Shown one piece after another: positions 37,132 to 46,258 of a stretch of 47,145 nt of DNA (positions are counted from its first letter, which is position 1; each line of letters begins with the position of its first letter). Origin of the DNA: an uncultured Eubacteriales bacterium (GTDB lineage Bacteria > Bacillota > Clostridia > Oscillospirales > CAG-272); assembly GCA_934526185.1 (NCBI GenBank), contig CAKTAA010000010.1, positions 1-47,145 on the forward strand, given 5' to 3'. The position numbers and the translations under genes were made by a program. The notes under the pieces are model-generated. The model was not told the origin of the DNA, made no database searches, and was given only the letters and a program-made list of their open reading frames with translations.

Positions 37132-39540
37132 ATGAAGCATGACTATCTGAATATTGAGAAGAAATGGCAGGATCGCTGGGAAGAAGCACATGCGTTTGAG
37201 GCGTCTGAGGATACCTCAAAGCCGAAATATTATGCTTTGGTGGAATTTCCGTATCCCTCCGGACAGGGCCTGCATATCGGACACCCTCGCCCGTATACCG
37301 CGCTGGATATTGTGTCGAGAAAAAAGCGGATGCAGGGGTACAACGTACTGTTCCCGATGGGGTGGGACGCTTTCGGACTTCCGACAGAGAATTATGCCAT
37401 TAAGAATAAAATTCATCCGCGCATTGTGACGGAGAAGAATGTCTCCCGCTTTAAAGGGCAGTTGAAAATGCTCGGGCTCAGCTTTGACTGGTCGAGAGAA
37501 ATCAATACGACAGATCCCTCATATTACAAATGGACGCAGTGGATATTTTTGCAACTCTTTAAACGCGGACTTGCCTACAAAAAGGAAATGAATGTCAATT
37601 TTTGTACGTCCTGCAAGGTCGTACTGGCCAATGAAGAGGTGGTCGGCGGCGTATGTGAACGCTGCGGCAGCGAGGTCATCCACAAGATCAAAAGTCAGTG
37701 GATGTTAAAGATTACAGAATATGCCGATCGCCTTATTGATGATCTCGCAGATGTGGATTTTATCGAGCGTGTCAAAACGCAGGAGATCAACTGGATTGGC
37801 CGTTCCTACGGCGCGGAGGTGGTGTTCCGCTCGACAGAGGGCGACGGCATCACGGTATATACGACGCGGCCGGATACGCTGTTCGGCGCGACTTACATGG
37901 TTATAGCACCGGAGCACTCCCTGATTGAAACATGGAAGGATGCGCTGAATAATTACGGTGAAGTCGCGGCATACCGCGAGGCGGCTGCGAGAAAATCGGA
38001 TTTTGAACGGACGGAGCTGGCGAAGGACAAGACAGGCGTACGGCTTGACGGCGTTCGTGCGATAAATCCCGTCAACGGCAGAGAGATACCGATCTTCGTG
38101 TCTGATTATGTCCTGGCTACATACGGGACGGGCGCGATTATGGCAGTTCCGGCACACGATACGCGCGACTGGGAATTCGCAAAAAAATTCGATTTGCCGA
38201 TCGTTGAAGTAGTCGCAGGCGGGGATGTCGAGGAAGCTGCATACACGGACGTTGCGGACGGTGTTTTGGTAAACTCCGGTTTCTTGGACGGCCTGCGGGT
38301 GGCAGAGGCCAAGGAAAGGATTACCGAGTGGCTTGCGGAAAAAGGAATCGGCCGCAAGAAAACGAATTACAAGCTGCGGGACTGGGTATTTTCCCGCCAG
38401 CGGTATTGGGGTGAGCCGATTCCGCTTGTGTATTGCGAGCACTGCGGATGGCAGCCGATTCCGGAATCCGAGCTGCCGCTGAAGCTTCCCGAGGTGGAGG
38501 AATACGAGCCGACGGACAACGGAGAATCTCCGCTGTCCAAGATCGAGGATTGGGTGAATACCACATGTCCGCAATGCGGCGGACCGGCGCGGCGCGAAAC
38601 GGATACCATGCCTCAGTGGGCCGGTTCCTCGTGGTACTTTCTGCGGTACTGTGATCCTCATAATGATAAGGAGCTGGCGTCAAAGGAAGCGCTTCAGTAT
38701 TGGATGCCGGTTGACTGGTATAACGGGGGGATGGAGCACGTTACCCTGCATCTGCTGTATTCCAGATTCTGGGCAAAGTTCTTGTACGATATCGATATAC
38801 TGAAATGCAAGGAACCGTATCAGAAGCGTACGGCACACGGAATGATTCTGGGCGAAAACGGCGAAAAAATGTCGAAATCCCGCGGAAATGTCATCAATCC
38901 TGAGGATATTGTTAGAGATTACGGAGCGGATGCACTCCGCCTGTATGAAATGTTCATCGGAGATTTCGAGAAATCAGCGCCTTGGTCTCCCGCAAGCATA
39001 CGCGGCTGCAAGCGTTTGCTTGAGAGAACGGCAGGCCTGACTGAGATTGCAAAGGGAGCCGGCGTGACGCCGGCGCTGGAAAAGAGCTTTCACAAGACCA
39101 TCAAAAAGGTGACGGAAGACATTGACGATATGAAGTTTAATACGGCAATAGCAGCGCTGATGGCTCTGATCAATGAGATATATGACAACGGCGCGCTGAC
39201 CGTGGACGAGTTGAAAACCTTTGTGGCGCTGCTGAATCCATTTGCTCCTCATCTGACAGAGGAAATCTGGGAAGCAGTGGGCGGTAAAGGAATGTTATCG
39301 CTTTCGCCGTGGCCGGCATATGAAGAGGAAAAGACGGTAGACGCAACAGCGGAGATAGCGGTGCAAATCAACGGAAAAATGCGCTGCATTATTGAACTTG
39401 CAAAGGATGCGCCGAAAGATGAGGTTCTGTCCGCCGCAAAATCGCACGTTCGGGTTCAGCCGTTGCTTGAAGGTAAGACAATTATAAAAGAGGTTTGTGT
39501 GCCCAATAAAATTATAAATTTTGTCGTAAGAGACGCCTGA
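37132..39540 (+). CDS. leuS: Leucyl-tRNA synthetase
   Basis: This class I synthetase charges tRNA-Leu and has 802 residues, the usual length for the bacterial form. The HIGH motif is HIGHPRPYTALD (about 48-59). Zinc-binding cysteines occur in FCTSCK and CERCGS (about 158-180), with an editing domain (about 225-410, including TTRPDTLFGATY) and the KMSKS motif EKMSKSRGNVINPEDI (near 579). The anticodon-binding and C-terminal domains end with QINGKMRCIIEL. AGAGG lies about 10 bases before the ATG. Unlike tyrS downstream, its leader shows no T-box sequence. Confidence 0.97.
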   Translation: MKHDYLNIEKKWQDRWEEAHAFEASEDTSKPKYYALVEFPYPSGQGLHIGHPRPYTALDIVSRKKRMQGYNVLFPMGWDAFGLPTENYAIKNKIHPRIVTEKNVSRFKGQLKMLGLSFDWSREINTTDPSYYKWTQWIFLQLFKRGLAYKKEMNVNFCTSCKVVLANEEVVGGVCERCGSEVIHKIKSQWMLKITEYADRLIDDLADVDFIERVKTQEINWIGRSYGAEVVFRSTEGDGITVYTTRPDTLFGATYMVIAPEHSLIETWKDALNNYGEVAAYREAAARKSDFERTELAKDKTGVRLDGVRAINPVNGREIPIFVSDYVLATYGTGAIMAVPAHDTRDWEFAKKFDLPIVEVVAGGDVEEAAYTDVADGVLVNSGFLDGLRVAEAKERITEWLAEKGIGRKKTNYKLRDWVFSRQRYWGEPIPLVYCEHCGWQPIPESELPLKLPEVEEYEPTDNGESPLSKIEDWVNTTCPQCGGPARRETDTMPQWAGSSWYFLRYCDPHNDKELASKEALQYWMPVDWYNGGMEHVTLHLLYSRFWAKFLYDIDILKCKEPYQKRTAHGMILGENGEKMSKSRGNVINPEDIVRDYGADALRLYEMFIGDFEKSAPWSPASIRGCKRLLERTAGLTEIAKGAGVTPALEKSFHKTIKKVTEDIDDMKFNTAIAALMALINEIYDNGALTVDELKTFVALLNPFAPHLTEEIWEAVGGKGMLSLSPWPAYEEEKTVDATAEIAVQINGKMRCIIELAKDAPKDEVLSAAKSHVRVQPLLEGKTIIKEVCVPNKIINFVVRDA

Positions 39541-39588
39541 TACTTTCTTTCGTATTTCCAGCGTGTAAAAAATATTATTTCCAAGTTA

Positions 39589-39619
39589 AGGAGCAGCAGC
39601 GCAAAACGCTGCTGCTCCT
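39589..39619. terminator. Perfect hairpin after leuS
   Basis: AGGAGCAGCAGCG (39589-39601) pairs perfectly with 39607-39619 around a 5-base CAAAA loop. Neither flank is T-rich, so it is a strong stem but a weak classical terminator. It lies 48 bases after leuS. Confidence 0.55.
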
Positions 39620-39710
39620 ATTGCAATTGGTTTAAGCTGAATTTTTCTTATACAGCAATAATTTTGCTCCCCTGAAACCCTGCAAAGTCGTTCTAAAGAG
39701 TATGTAGAAA

Positions 39711-39743
39711 AGACGGGAAAGAAGTCACAGCTTCTTCCCGTCT
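39711..39743 (-). terminator. Terminator of tyrS
   Basis: AGACGGGAA (39711-39719) and GAAG (39721-39724) pair with CTTC-TTCCCGTCT (39731-39743), with one bulged A. On the minus strand the stem leads into TTTTCTACAT, 84 bases after the tyrS stop. Confidence 0.75.
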
Positions 39744-39826
39744 ATTGCTTGTATCTGCGCCGGCCGTCAGATTTGTTTCCCGGCTGCTTCTCATACAGCC
39801 TTGTCAACGGCTGCCCTCGGATAGTC

Positions 39827-41059
39827 TCATTCTCCTTTATGCAGTATTACTTTTCTGTAATTTTTTTTACCGCGCCGCAGCAGCAGACCATCTCCGATAA
39901 GCTCGCTGTCGGTGTACGTTTTTTTGATATCGGAAATTTTTTCACCGTTTACGGAAACGCCGCCCTGTTCGACAGCACGTCTTGCTTCTGATTTTGAGGA
40001 TACGAGCTCGGATTTGACCAACAGCGTCAGAAGCTCAATTTTGCCGTCGGTGAAATCTGTCGCTTGGACAGAAATTTCAGGTGCAGTTCCAGCCCCGCCG
40101 TTTTCAAACAGCGCTCGTGCGCTGCCCTGTGCTTTGGAGGCTTCTTCCTCACCGTGTACTAACTTGGTCAGCTCAAAGGCTAAAATCTCCTTGGCTTTGT
40201 TGAGCTGACTGCCCTCCCATCCGGCCATGCTTTCAATTTCCCCGATCGGCAGGAAAGTGAGCATGCGCAGACATTTGAGCACATCGGCATCATCCACATT
40301 GCGCCAATATTGGTAGAAGTCATAGGGAGAAGTCTTGTTGGGATCCAGCCATACCGCGTTGCCGGCAGTCTTTCCCATTTTATTTCCTTGTGAATCCGTC
40401 AATAAGGTAATTGTCATAGCATAGGCGTCCTTGCTGAGCTTGCGGCGGATCAATTCGGTACCGCCCAGCATATTTGACCACTGGTCGTCGCCACCGAACT
40501 GCATATTGCAGCCGTAGTGACGGTATAAGTGATAGAAATCATAGCTTTGCATGATCATGTAATTAAATTCAAGGAACGAGAGCCCCTTTTCCATGCGCTG
40601 CTTGTAGCATTCGGCGCGCAGCATATTGTTGACGCTGAAGCATGCGCCTACTTCACGCAGCAAATCCACATAGTTCAGATTCAGCAGCCAGTCAGCGTTG
40701 TTGAGCATCATAGCTTTGCCCTCACCGAATTCAATAAATCGTTCCATCTGCCGCTTAAAACACTCTGCGTTGTGCGCAATATCCTCCATTGTCAGCATTT
40801 TGCGCATGTCGGTGCGGCCGGAGGGGTCGCCTATCATGGTAGTTCCGCCGCCAATCAGAGCAATTGGTTTGTTTCCGGCTTGCTGCAGACGCTTCATCAG
40901 CGTCAGCGCCATAAAATGGCCGGCTGTTAGACTGTCGGCTGTACAGTCGAAGCCGATATAAAACGTAGCCTTTCCGGTGTCTATAAGCTCTTTGATTTCC
41001 TCCTCGTCAGTCATCTGCGCGATAAGTCCGCGCGCCTTAAGTTCGTCAGAAAGTTTCAT
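39827..41059 (-). CDS. tyrS: Tyrosyl-tRNA synthetase
   Basis: This class I synthetase has 410 residues. The HIGH-type motif is SLTAGHFMAL (about 43-52), the KMSKS-type motif is NKMGKTAGNAVWL (about 224-236), and a C-terminal S4 RNA-binding domain ends with GGVSVNGEKISDIKKTY. Expression is controlled by a tyrosine T-box leader upstream (41241-41574), so uncharged tRNA-Tyr should raise transcription. The ATG at 41059 has only a weak ribosome binding site (AAAGG about 16 bases upstream) and is preceded by a short inverted repeat, ATGGT-TT-ACCAT on the plus strand at about 41060-41071. The gene is opposite to leuS. Confidence 0.96.
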   Translation of the reverse strand: MKLSDELKARGLIAQMTDEEEIKELIDTGKATFYIGFDCTADSLTAGHFMALTLMKRLQQAGNKPIALIGGGTTMIGDPSGRTDMRKMLTMEDIAHNAECFKRQMERFIEFGEGKAMMLNNADWLLNLNYVDLLREVGACFSVNNMLRAECYKQRMEKGLSFLEFNYMIMQSYDFYHLYRHYGCNMQFGGDDQWSNMLGGTELIRRKLSKDAYAMTITLLTDSQGNKMGKTAGNAVWLDPNKTSPYDFYQYWRNVDDADVLKCLRMLTFLPIGEIESMAGWEGSQLNKAKEILAFELTKLVHGEEEASKAQGSARALFENGGAGTAPEISVQATDFTDGKIELLTLLVKSELVSSKSEARRAVEQGGVSVNGEKISDIKKTYTDSELIGDGLLLRRGKKNYRKVILHKGE

Positions 41060-41240
41060 AATGGTTTACCATGTGCCTTTGAACAGGGCTTCCTTTCGTG
41101 CATGTTTTCATTCAGCTTCAATGGAATCTTCCGTTCCGGTTCTGTTGAAATTCTGTATATCGGGCGAAATGTCCTTTTTGTTCGACAGTTATATAGACAA
41201 TTTTGATGTCCATTCACAGCGGCAAGCGGAAATGGCAAAT

Positions 41241-41574
41241 AAAAAACCGTCCTTATCAAAAAGGACGGAGCAATTTCCGCGGTACCACCTTTGTTCATGT
41301 ACGGCTTGCGCCGTCCATCTCTGGATATGAGAAAAACATATCGCCCCACGGTAACGGGTGGCAGCCGTCACAGTCTACGCACCGCTTTTGCGGCTTCGGT
41401 GTGATGCTCAGGAATGTATTCACCGTGCAGCGCATGCACCTCTCAGCAGAACGGTTGCTCTCTGTATTGCGTTTATTCTGCGCCGGTTACTGGTTTCCTT
41501 CATCGCTTTATCCTATTTTATTTTTGTAAAAGATATGCTGTGAACAGAATGTCTATCGTACATTTTCGTAAATA
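41241..41574 (-). promoter_or_regulatory. T-box leader (tyrosine-specific) of tyrS
   Basis: Read on the minus strand, the leader contains the hallmark AGGTGGTACCGCGG (41291-41278), which binds the tRNA acceptor end. The terminator hairpin is CCGTCCTT with AAGGACGG (41268-41247), followed by six T (41246-41241). Stem I carries GAATACATT, in which TAC at 41418-41416 is the tyrosine specifier codon. Charged tRNA favours the terminator and uncharged tRNA the antiterminator. The start near 41574 is inferred from the promoter. Confidence 0.93.
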
Positions 41575-41580
41575 TAAAGA

Positions 41581-41609
41581 ATTATATCATGCTTTTGAAA
41601 ATTTGTCAA
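41581..41609 (-). promoter_or_regulatory. Consensus promoter of the tyrS T-box transcript
   Basis: On the minus strand TTGACA (41609-41604), 17 bases and TATAAT (41586-41581) are a perfect sigma-A promoter. Transcription should start near 41574. Confidence 0.93.
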
Positions 41610-41935
41610 GGCAACGACGAGAAAACTTTACGCTGAAAATGGATTTTACGAAGCCAGCCTATGGAAGGGCTGGAAATCCCATGTTTTACTTGCAGAAATC
41701 AGGCAAAACAATTTTACATTTAGCTGGCCTGGAAAATTGATAAAGCACGGTAACACGCACTCCCTTGCGCAAAGGCATAACCCGCGCAATAAGAAGTTTT
41801 TCTTGGTATCATCAATGCCGTCAGCGCTGTCTTCTGCCTATCTTCAATTTCTATCGCTTGGTTATGCTTTTTTTCGAAGCTTAGTTCAAATGCAATCATT
41901 GCTTTCAGGGGGACCGCCGACCGGTGCAAAAGCTG
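41610..41935. other. Gap between the tyrS promoter and the hotdog gene
   Basis: No convincing gene was seen. A 69-codon minus frame (41720-41929) has no recognisable motif and no ribosome binding site. No strong hairpin with T tract was found after the hotdog gene. Confidence 0.4.
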
Positions 41936-42391
41936 TTAGGTGGGAATTGAATCAGCGGCTATGTTACGCCTGCATTTTACAATGGCTTCGGTTATATTCA
42001 TGAGGACAAGCTCTCCGTGCTGATTGTACACATAAATGGTTATTTCGACAATTCCGTTTTTTTCATTGCGTTGGGTTAAGTTGGTTACCACAGCTCTGCC
42101 GGTAAGAACATCGCCGGCAAAAACCGGTTTAAACCATTCAATTTTTGCAGATTTGCCGGCAAGAAGCTCCTGACCGAATTTGTCGACTTCGAGATATTTT
42201 GCCCATACGGCCAGAAATGACAGGTAACCCGGCGTAAGCAGCTTCCCGAAATGCGTTGTTTTGGCATATGCTTCGTCGGTATGCAAGGGGATGTTATCGT
42301 ATTTCAGCGCAAAACCAAGCATCTCTTCTTTCTCTATCTGCGCCGGCGGAATTGGTATAGTACAGTCTCGTTCAAAATCCTCAAAATACAT
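41936..42391 (-). CDS. MaoC-like hotdog-fold dehydratase
   Basis: The 151-residue protein has the MaoC/FAS1-hydratase pattern: FALKYDNIPLHTDEAYAKTTHFGKLLTPGYLSFLAVW (family D-x-x-x-H-x-D-x2-A-x-x-T-x-F-G-x-x-x-x-P-G), then WFKPVFAGDVLTGRAVV and an ITEAIVKC strand. Such proteins hydrate trans-2-enoyl-CoA or act in related acyl chemistry. The active-site Asp and His (D-N-I-P-L-H) are present. GAAAGG lies about 8 bases before the ATG. Promoter 42434-42462 drives it and the gene is monocistronic, divergent from the MarR operon. Its partner acyl enzymes are not in the window, so its pathway is unknown. Confidence 0.8.
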   Translation of the reverse strand: MYFEDFERDCTIPIPPAQIEKEEMLGFALKYDNIPLHTDEAYAKTTHFGKLLTPGYLSFLAVWAKYLEVDKFGQELLAGKSAKIEWFKPVFAGDVLTGRAVVTNLTQRNEKNGIVEITIYVYNQHGELVLMNITEAIVKCRRNIAADSIPT

Positions 42392-42433
42392 TTCGGAAAA
42401 CCTTTCTGTATCTGATTTGATATCTAATAATTT

Positions 42434-42462
42434 ATTATATTATAAATTGTTCTCTATTACAA
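42434..42462 (-). promoter_or_regulatory. Promoter of the MaoC-like gene
   Basis: On the minus strand TTGTAA (42462-42457), 17 bases, then perfect TATAAT (42439-42434). Transcription would start near 42427. Confidence 0.7.
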
Positions 42463-42559
42463 GAGTTCGCTAAAAAAATTTTGCAGTCAGTGTTTATGAA
42501 TAAAAGAGATGATGCGCCAAAATAAACTGGAAATTATATTTGAACTTATCGAAGGAACA

Positions 42560-42588
42560 TTGACAATATAAAAAGAATGTGCTATACT
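42560..42588 (+). promoter_or_regulatory. Consensus promoter of the MarR-ABC operon
   Basis: TTGACA (42560-42565), 17 bases, TATACT (42583-42588). The start would be near 42595, giving a leader of about 290 bases before the MarR gene. Confidence 0.9.
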
Positions 42589-42599
42589 CCCTAACAATA

Positions 42600-42610
42600 T
42601 TAGTTACTAA
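42600..42610. promoter_or_regulatory. Candidate MarR operator
   Basis: TTAGT-T-ACTAA is a perfect palindrome just downstream of the predicted transcription start. Its half-site resembles known Firmicute MarR sites (TTAGTT.. / ..AACTAA), and CTAACA is also repeated on either side (42591-42596 and 42606-42611). Binding there would block the promoter, and the first gene encodes a MarR protein, so autoregulation is likely. Confidence 0.55.
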
Positions 42611-42680
42611 CAGGATTATATAAGCAAACAAATATTATCTATATTGACGGTTTCTGCCGGCAGCCACAGGGAACAGTGAA

Positions 42681-42746
42681 ATGACATTTGAAGCAGAAAT
42701 TAGAATTTCACAAATGAAAGGATTGATTATTGGTTTGAGAAAGTAA
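42681..42746 (+). CDS. Candidate 21-residue leader peptide of the MarR-ABC operon
   Basis: An ATG at 42681 opens 21 codons to a TAA at 42744-42746. AGGGA (42668-42672) lies 8 bases upstream, a reasonable ribosome binding site. The peptide starts MTFEAEIRISQMKG and ends LRK, with no match known to me. Its last codons form the 5' side of the hairpin at 42717-42756 and its stop codon touches the 3' arm, so ribosome position could decide whether the hairpin forms. It is too short to be sure it is translated. Confidence 0.4.
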   Translation: MTFEAEIRISQMKGLIIGLRK

Positions 42747-42756
42747 ATCCTTTTTT
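42717..42756 (+). terminator. Attenuator-type hairpin in the MarR operon leader
   Basis: AAAGGATT (42717-42724) pairs with AATCCTTT (42746-42753) and a run of six T (42751-42756) follows. The stem is AT-rich but has the layout of an intrinsic terminator, within the leader and overlapping the leader-peptide frame. A second weak stem, TCCGA (42799-42803) with TCGGA (42811-42815), is followed by CTCTTTTATATATATA. Confidence 0.55.
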
Positions 42757-42885
42757 ATATAAAAGTTAAATTAATGTTTTAAGTCAATCAAAGAACTATC
42801 CGAGGTATTTTCGGAGAGTCTCTTTTATATATATAGACAGCTTTGAAAAAATGCCCGCTACAGGCGGGGAAAGGATGGTTGGAAT

Positions 42886-43326
42886 ATGGATTACGCTGCG
42901 GCAGCGGAGAATTTTATGAGAAAAGTGCCCGTATTGATGCGGACGCATACGCAGCAGAAAATGGGAGAATTTGCCAAAGGAGAGATGTTTATTTTGAATT
43001 ATCTCGCCCTGCAGAACAGGGAGATGCTGCCAAGTGAGCTGAGTGCGGTCATGGGAGCCAGCAGCGCGCGTGTTGCGGCTGCTCTGAACAGTCTGGAGCA
43101 TAAGGGAAAGATTGTCCGTCGTATGGATAATGCCGACAGGAGAAAAATTCTCGTGCAGATCACCCAAAGCGGACGGGCACAGGCAGAGGAGGCACGTTGT
43201 GCTATAAAACAGCGATTGTCAAGGATTTTTATGCTGCTTGGTGAGGCGGATACTTCCGAATATCTCCGTATTACTGAGCGTATTATCAGGATTTCTGAGG
43301 CGGATGATATGCGCACGGAGTGCTGA
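42886..43326 (+). CDS. MarR-family transcriptional regulator
   Basis: The 146-residue protein is a winged helix-turn-helix of the MarR type: MFILNYLALQNREMLPSELSAVMGASSARVAAALNSLEHKGKIVRRMDNADRRKILVQIT, with the conserved D-x-R-(R/S) wing, flanked by dimerisation helices. MarR proteins usually repress drug-efflux operons and release DNA on binding a ligand. GGAAAGGATGG precedes the ATG. Just upstream of the site is a small CCCGC/GCGGG hairpin (42854-42858 with 42864-42868) that could limit translation. It is the first gene of an operon with two ABC transporter genes, so it probably regulates them. Confidence 0.9.
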   Translation: MDYAAAAENFMRKVPVLMRTHTQQKMGEFAKGEMFILNYLALQNREMLPSELSAVMGASSARVAAALNSLEHKGKIVRRMDNADRRKILVQITQSGRAQAEEARCAIKQRLSRIFMLLGEADTSEYLRITERIIRISEADDMRTEC

Positions 43327-43380
43327 TTTAAAATGATAGTGTGTTAAGCGATTTTTATATGGATTAGAGGAGATTTGTAC

Positions 43381-46029
43381 ATGTTGATTTTACAGAATAT
43401 TATCAAGGAATATCAGGTGGGTGATACGAAGATCAGTGCCCTGCGAGGCGTTGATATGGCGTTTCGAAAAAGCGAGTTTGTGTCAATTCTTGGCCCGTCG
43501 GGATGCGGAAAAACAACGTTGCTCAATATCGTCGGCGGTCTGGATCGGTATACAAGCGGCGACCTCTCCATCAACGGCCGCTCAACAAAGGACTTTTCCG
43601 ACAAGGATTGGGATGCCTATCGCAATCATTCAATCGGATTTGTTTTTCAGAGCTATAACCTGATACCGCACCAGAGCGTTCTATCCAATGTGGAACTTGC
43701 CCTGACGCTGTCGGGTGTGCCAAAAGCGGCAAGAAGACAGCGCGCAGAGGATGTACTCAGACGCGTGGGACTTGGAGATCAGCTCCATAAAAAACCGAAC
43801 CAGATGTCAGGCGGTCAGATGCAGCGTGTCGCTATTGCGCGGGCACTGGTAAATGATCCGGATATTCTTCTGGCCGATGAGCCGACAGGCGCGCTGGATT
43901 CTGAAACCAGTGTTCAGATTATGGAAATTCTGAAAGAAATTGCCGCTGAAAAGCTTGTCATTATGGTGACGCACAATCCGGAGCTTGCCGCACAATATTC
44001 GAGCCGAATTATCCGGCTGCTTGACGGAAGGGTTATCGACGACTCCGCTCCCTATGACGGTCGAGAGGAAAAGGCGCAGGCTGGCAACATTCACTCGGCG
44101 GAGCCGTCTGAAGAAATGACTTCTGTGAAAGTGCAGAGAAAAGACAAAAAGCTTTCCATGTCCTTTTGGACGGCATGCTCTCTCAGCCTGAATAACCTGA
44201 TGACAAAAAAAGCGAGAACCTTTATGACATCGTTTGCAGGTAGTATCGGTATTATCGGTATTGCGCTGATTCTGGCGCTGTCAAGCGGTGTACGACTTTA
44301 CATTGCACGTGTGGAAGAGGATACGCTGTCCAGTTATCCGCTGACGATAGAACAGGCGCCGGTTGATTTCACTTCTATGCTGAGCTCCATGATGTCCGAA
44401 ACGGACGGCGAAGTGCTGCACGACAAGGATAATGTTTATTCCAATCCCATGATGGGAAAGATGCTCAATACCATGATGTCGGAAATCAGCGTAAATGACC
44501 TTAAAGCATTCAAGGCTTATCTAGAAAGCGGTGATACGGAAATCAAGGAACTGGTCAGCGATATCAAGTACGGATATACATCGCCGCTGAATCTTTACCG
44601 CTCTGACACGGAGGATATCGTTCGGGTGAATCCCAGTCCTGTTATGGAGGCTATTGGCATGAGCTCCATGACCGGCGGAGAATCCGCTGCGAACGGTATG
44701 TTGGCCATGAGCACTGCCGGAACGGATATTTTTATCGAGATGCTCGGCAATGAAACGTTTTTGGAAACGCAGTATGACGTCATCGCCGGCAAAATGCCGT
44801 CGGCTTATAACGAGGTGGTTCTGATTGTCAACGACAGAAACGAAATCAGTGACTACACGCTTTATACACTTGGGCTCAAGGATGTATCCGAACTTTCCGA
44901 TATGATGAAAAATCTCATGGGCGGCGGTGAGCCGCTGGAAACTGAGCAGGTAAAGTATACATATGAGGAGCTGCTTTCACTAACCTTCCGTCTTGTTCCC
45001 GAAACGTCTTATTATGAAAAACAGAATGGTGTGTGGGCAGACAACAGAGAAGACGAGTCGTTTTTAAAGGAATGCATAGCAAATGGCGCGGAGATAAAGA
45101 TTGTCGGCATTTTGCGTCCGTCGGAGGACTCGACCTCCAGCTCTATAAGTGAGGGCATAGGTTATACGCCGGCACTTACGGAATATTTGATACAGGCTGT
45201 AAATGACAGTGAGATTGTAAAGGAACAGAAGGAAAATCCGGAATTTGATGTGTTCACCGGACGTCCGTTTGAAACGATGGAGGGGAACGGTAATTCGTTC
45301 GATATGAGCACTCTGACACCGGAAGAGCAGGCGTATCTGGAGACGCTCAGCGAGGAAGAGCTTGCGGCCTTTCTTGAACAGAAAGCTTCTCAAATGGAAT
45401 CAGACGCAACCTATGAGGAAAATCTTAAACTCCTCGGTGTCGCCTCTTTGGATAATCCGAGCAGAATCAGTATTTATCCGAAAGATTTTGAGTCCAAGGA
45501 ACGCATAACGGAAATTATAGACCTGTATAATCAGAGCAAGACAGACGCCGGAGAAGACTCGCTTGTGATTCAGTATACCGATTATATCGGACTGATGATG
45601 TCATCTGTGACCACCATCATCAATGCCATCAGCTATATTTTGATTGCCTTTGTAGCCATTTCGCTTATAGTTTCCTCAATTATGATAGGCATTATCACCT
45701 ACATTTCCGTTCTGGAAAGAACCAAAGAAATCGGTATCCTACGCAGCATTGGCGCCTCTAAGAAGGATATTGCACGTGTCTTTAACGCCGAAACTCTGAT
45801 TGTGGGCTTCACCGCCGGCGCTATAGGAATCGGTGTGACGCTGCTGCTTATCATACCGATCAATATCATTATTAAATCAATCACCGATATTTCCGGACTG
45901 GCGGCGCTTCCGGTCGCCGGCGCGGTAATTCTGGTTCTGATCAGCATGGCACTGACCTTTATCGCAGGATTGATCCCCTCTCGTATCGCGGCTCGAAAGG
46001 ATCCGGTCGTGGCGCTGCGCACCGAATAA
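43381..46029 (+). CDS. ABC transporter with fused ATPase and FtsX-type permease (MacB-like)
   Basis: From the ATG at 43381 (AGAGGAG upstream) the product has 882 residues. The N-terminal ATPase has Walker A GPSGCGKTT (about 36-44), MSGGQMQRVAIARAL (about 143-157), Walker B ILLADEPTGALD (about 163-174) and an H-loop. A linker leads to one membrane helix (about 285-307), then a very long extracytoplasmic domain (about 310-730), then three helices (about 735-870) with the FtsX-type GIITYISVLERTKEIGILRSIGASKKDI between them. This is the layout of lipoprotein, bacteriocin or antimicrobial peptide exporters of MacB type. The substrate is not known. It follows the MarR gene by 54 bases, and an exporter gene follows it. 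Confidence 0.93.
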   Translation: MLILQNIIKEYQVGDTKISALRGVDMAFRKSEFVSILGPSGCGKTTLLNIVGGLDRYTSGDLSINGRSTKDFSDKDWDAYRNHSIGFVFQSYNLIPHQSVLSNVELALTLSGVPKAARRQRAEDVLRRVGLGDQLHKKPNQMSGGQMQRVAIARALVNDPDILLADEPTGALDSETSVQIMEILKEIAAEKLVIMVTHNPELAAQYSSRIIRLLDGRVIDDSAPYDGREEKAQAGNIHSAEPSEEMTSVKVQRKDKKLSMSFWTACSLSLNNLMTKKARTFMTSFAGSIGIIGIALILALSSGVRLYIARVEEDTLSSYPLTIEQAPVDFTSMLSSMMSETDGEVLHDKDNVYSNPMMGKMLNTMMSEISVNDLKAFKAYLESGDTEIKELVSDIKYGYTSPLNLYRSDTEDIVRVNPSPVMEAIGMSSMTGGESAANGMLAMSTAGTDIFIEMLGNETFLETQYDVIAGKMPSAYNEVVLIVNDRNEISDYTLYTLGLKDVSELSDMMKNLMGGGEPLETEQVKYTYEELLSLTFRLVPETSYYEKQNGVWADNREDESFLKECIANGAEIKIVGILRPSEDSTSSSISEGIGYTPALTEYLIQAVNDSEIVKEQKENPEFDVFTGRPFETMEGNGNSFDMSTLTPEEQAYLETLSEEELAAFLEQKASQMESDATYEENLKLLGVASLDNPSRISIYPKDFESKERITEIIDLYNQSKTDAGEDSLVIQYTDYIGLMMSSVTTIINAISYILIAFVAISLIVSSIMIGIITYISVLERTKEIGILRSIGASKKDIARVFNAETLIVGFTAGAIGIGVTLLLIIPINIIIKSITDISGLAALPVAGAVILVLISMALTFIAGLIPSRIAARKDPVVALRTE

Positions 46030-46258
46030 GAAAGTATTCAGACTGCATGCCTTCGAGGCATAAGCAGAGAACCGAAATATACATAGCAAAAACAATATCC
46101 GATATTCTGCGGCAGTGGCAAATGAAACGGTCTTTACAATGATAATGACAAAAATTACTTGGTTTTTCAGCGGGGGTGAATCTCACCAGGAACATTTAGC
46201 GGAAGAGATTCAACTAATTTGGCGGCCGCTGCTGCGCGGATAAGAAAGGAAGGTACAT
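46030..46258. other. Spacer between the two ABC genes with a perfect hairpin
   Basis: A hairpin CTGC-ATGCCT-TCG-AGGCAT-AA-GCAG (46043-46067) lies 13 bases after the upstream stop and has no T tract. A smaller GGTGA/TCACC hairpin is at 46175-46187. The first could be a processing site or a partial terminator. Confidence 0.45.

Noticed and set aside
41414..41929. Frames around the tyrS leader and downstream gap
   Set aside because: The first overlaps the T-box leader on the wrong strand; the others lack motifs and ribosome binding sites.
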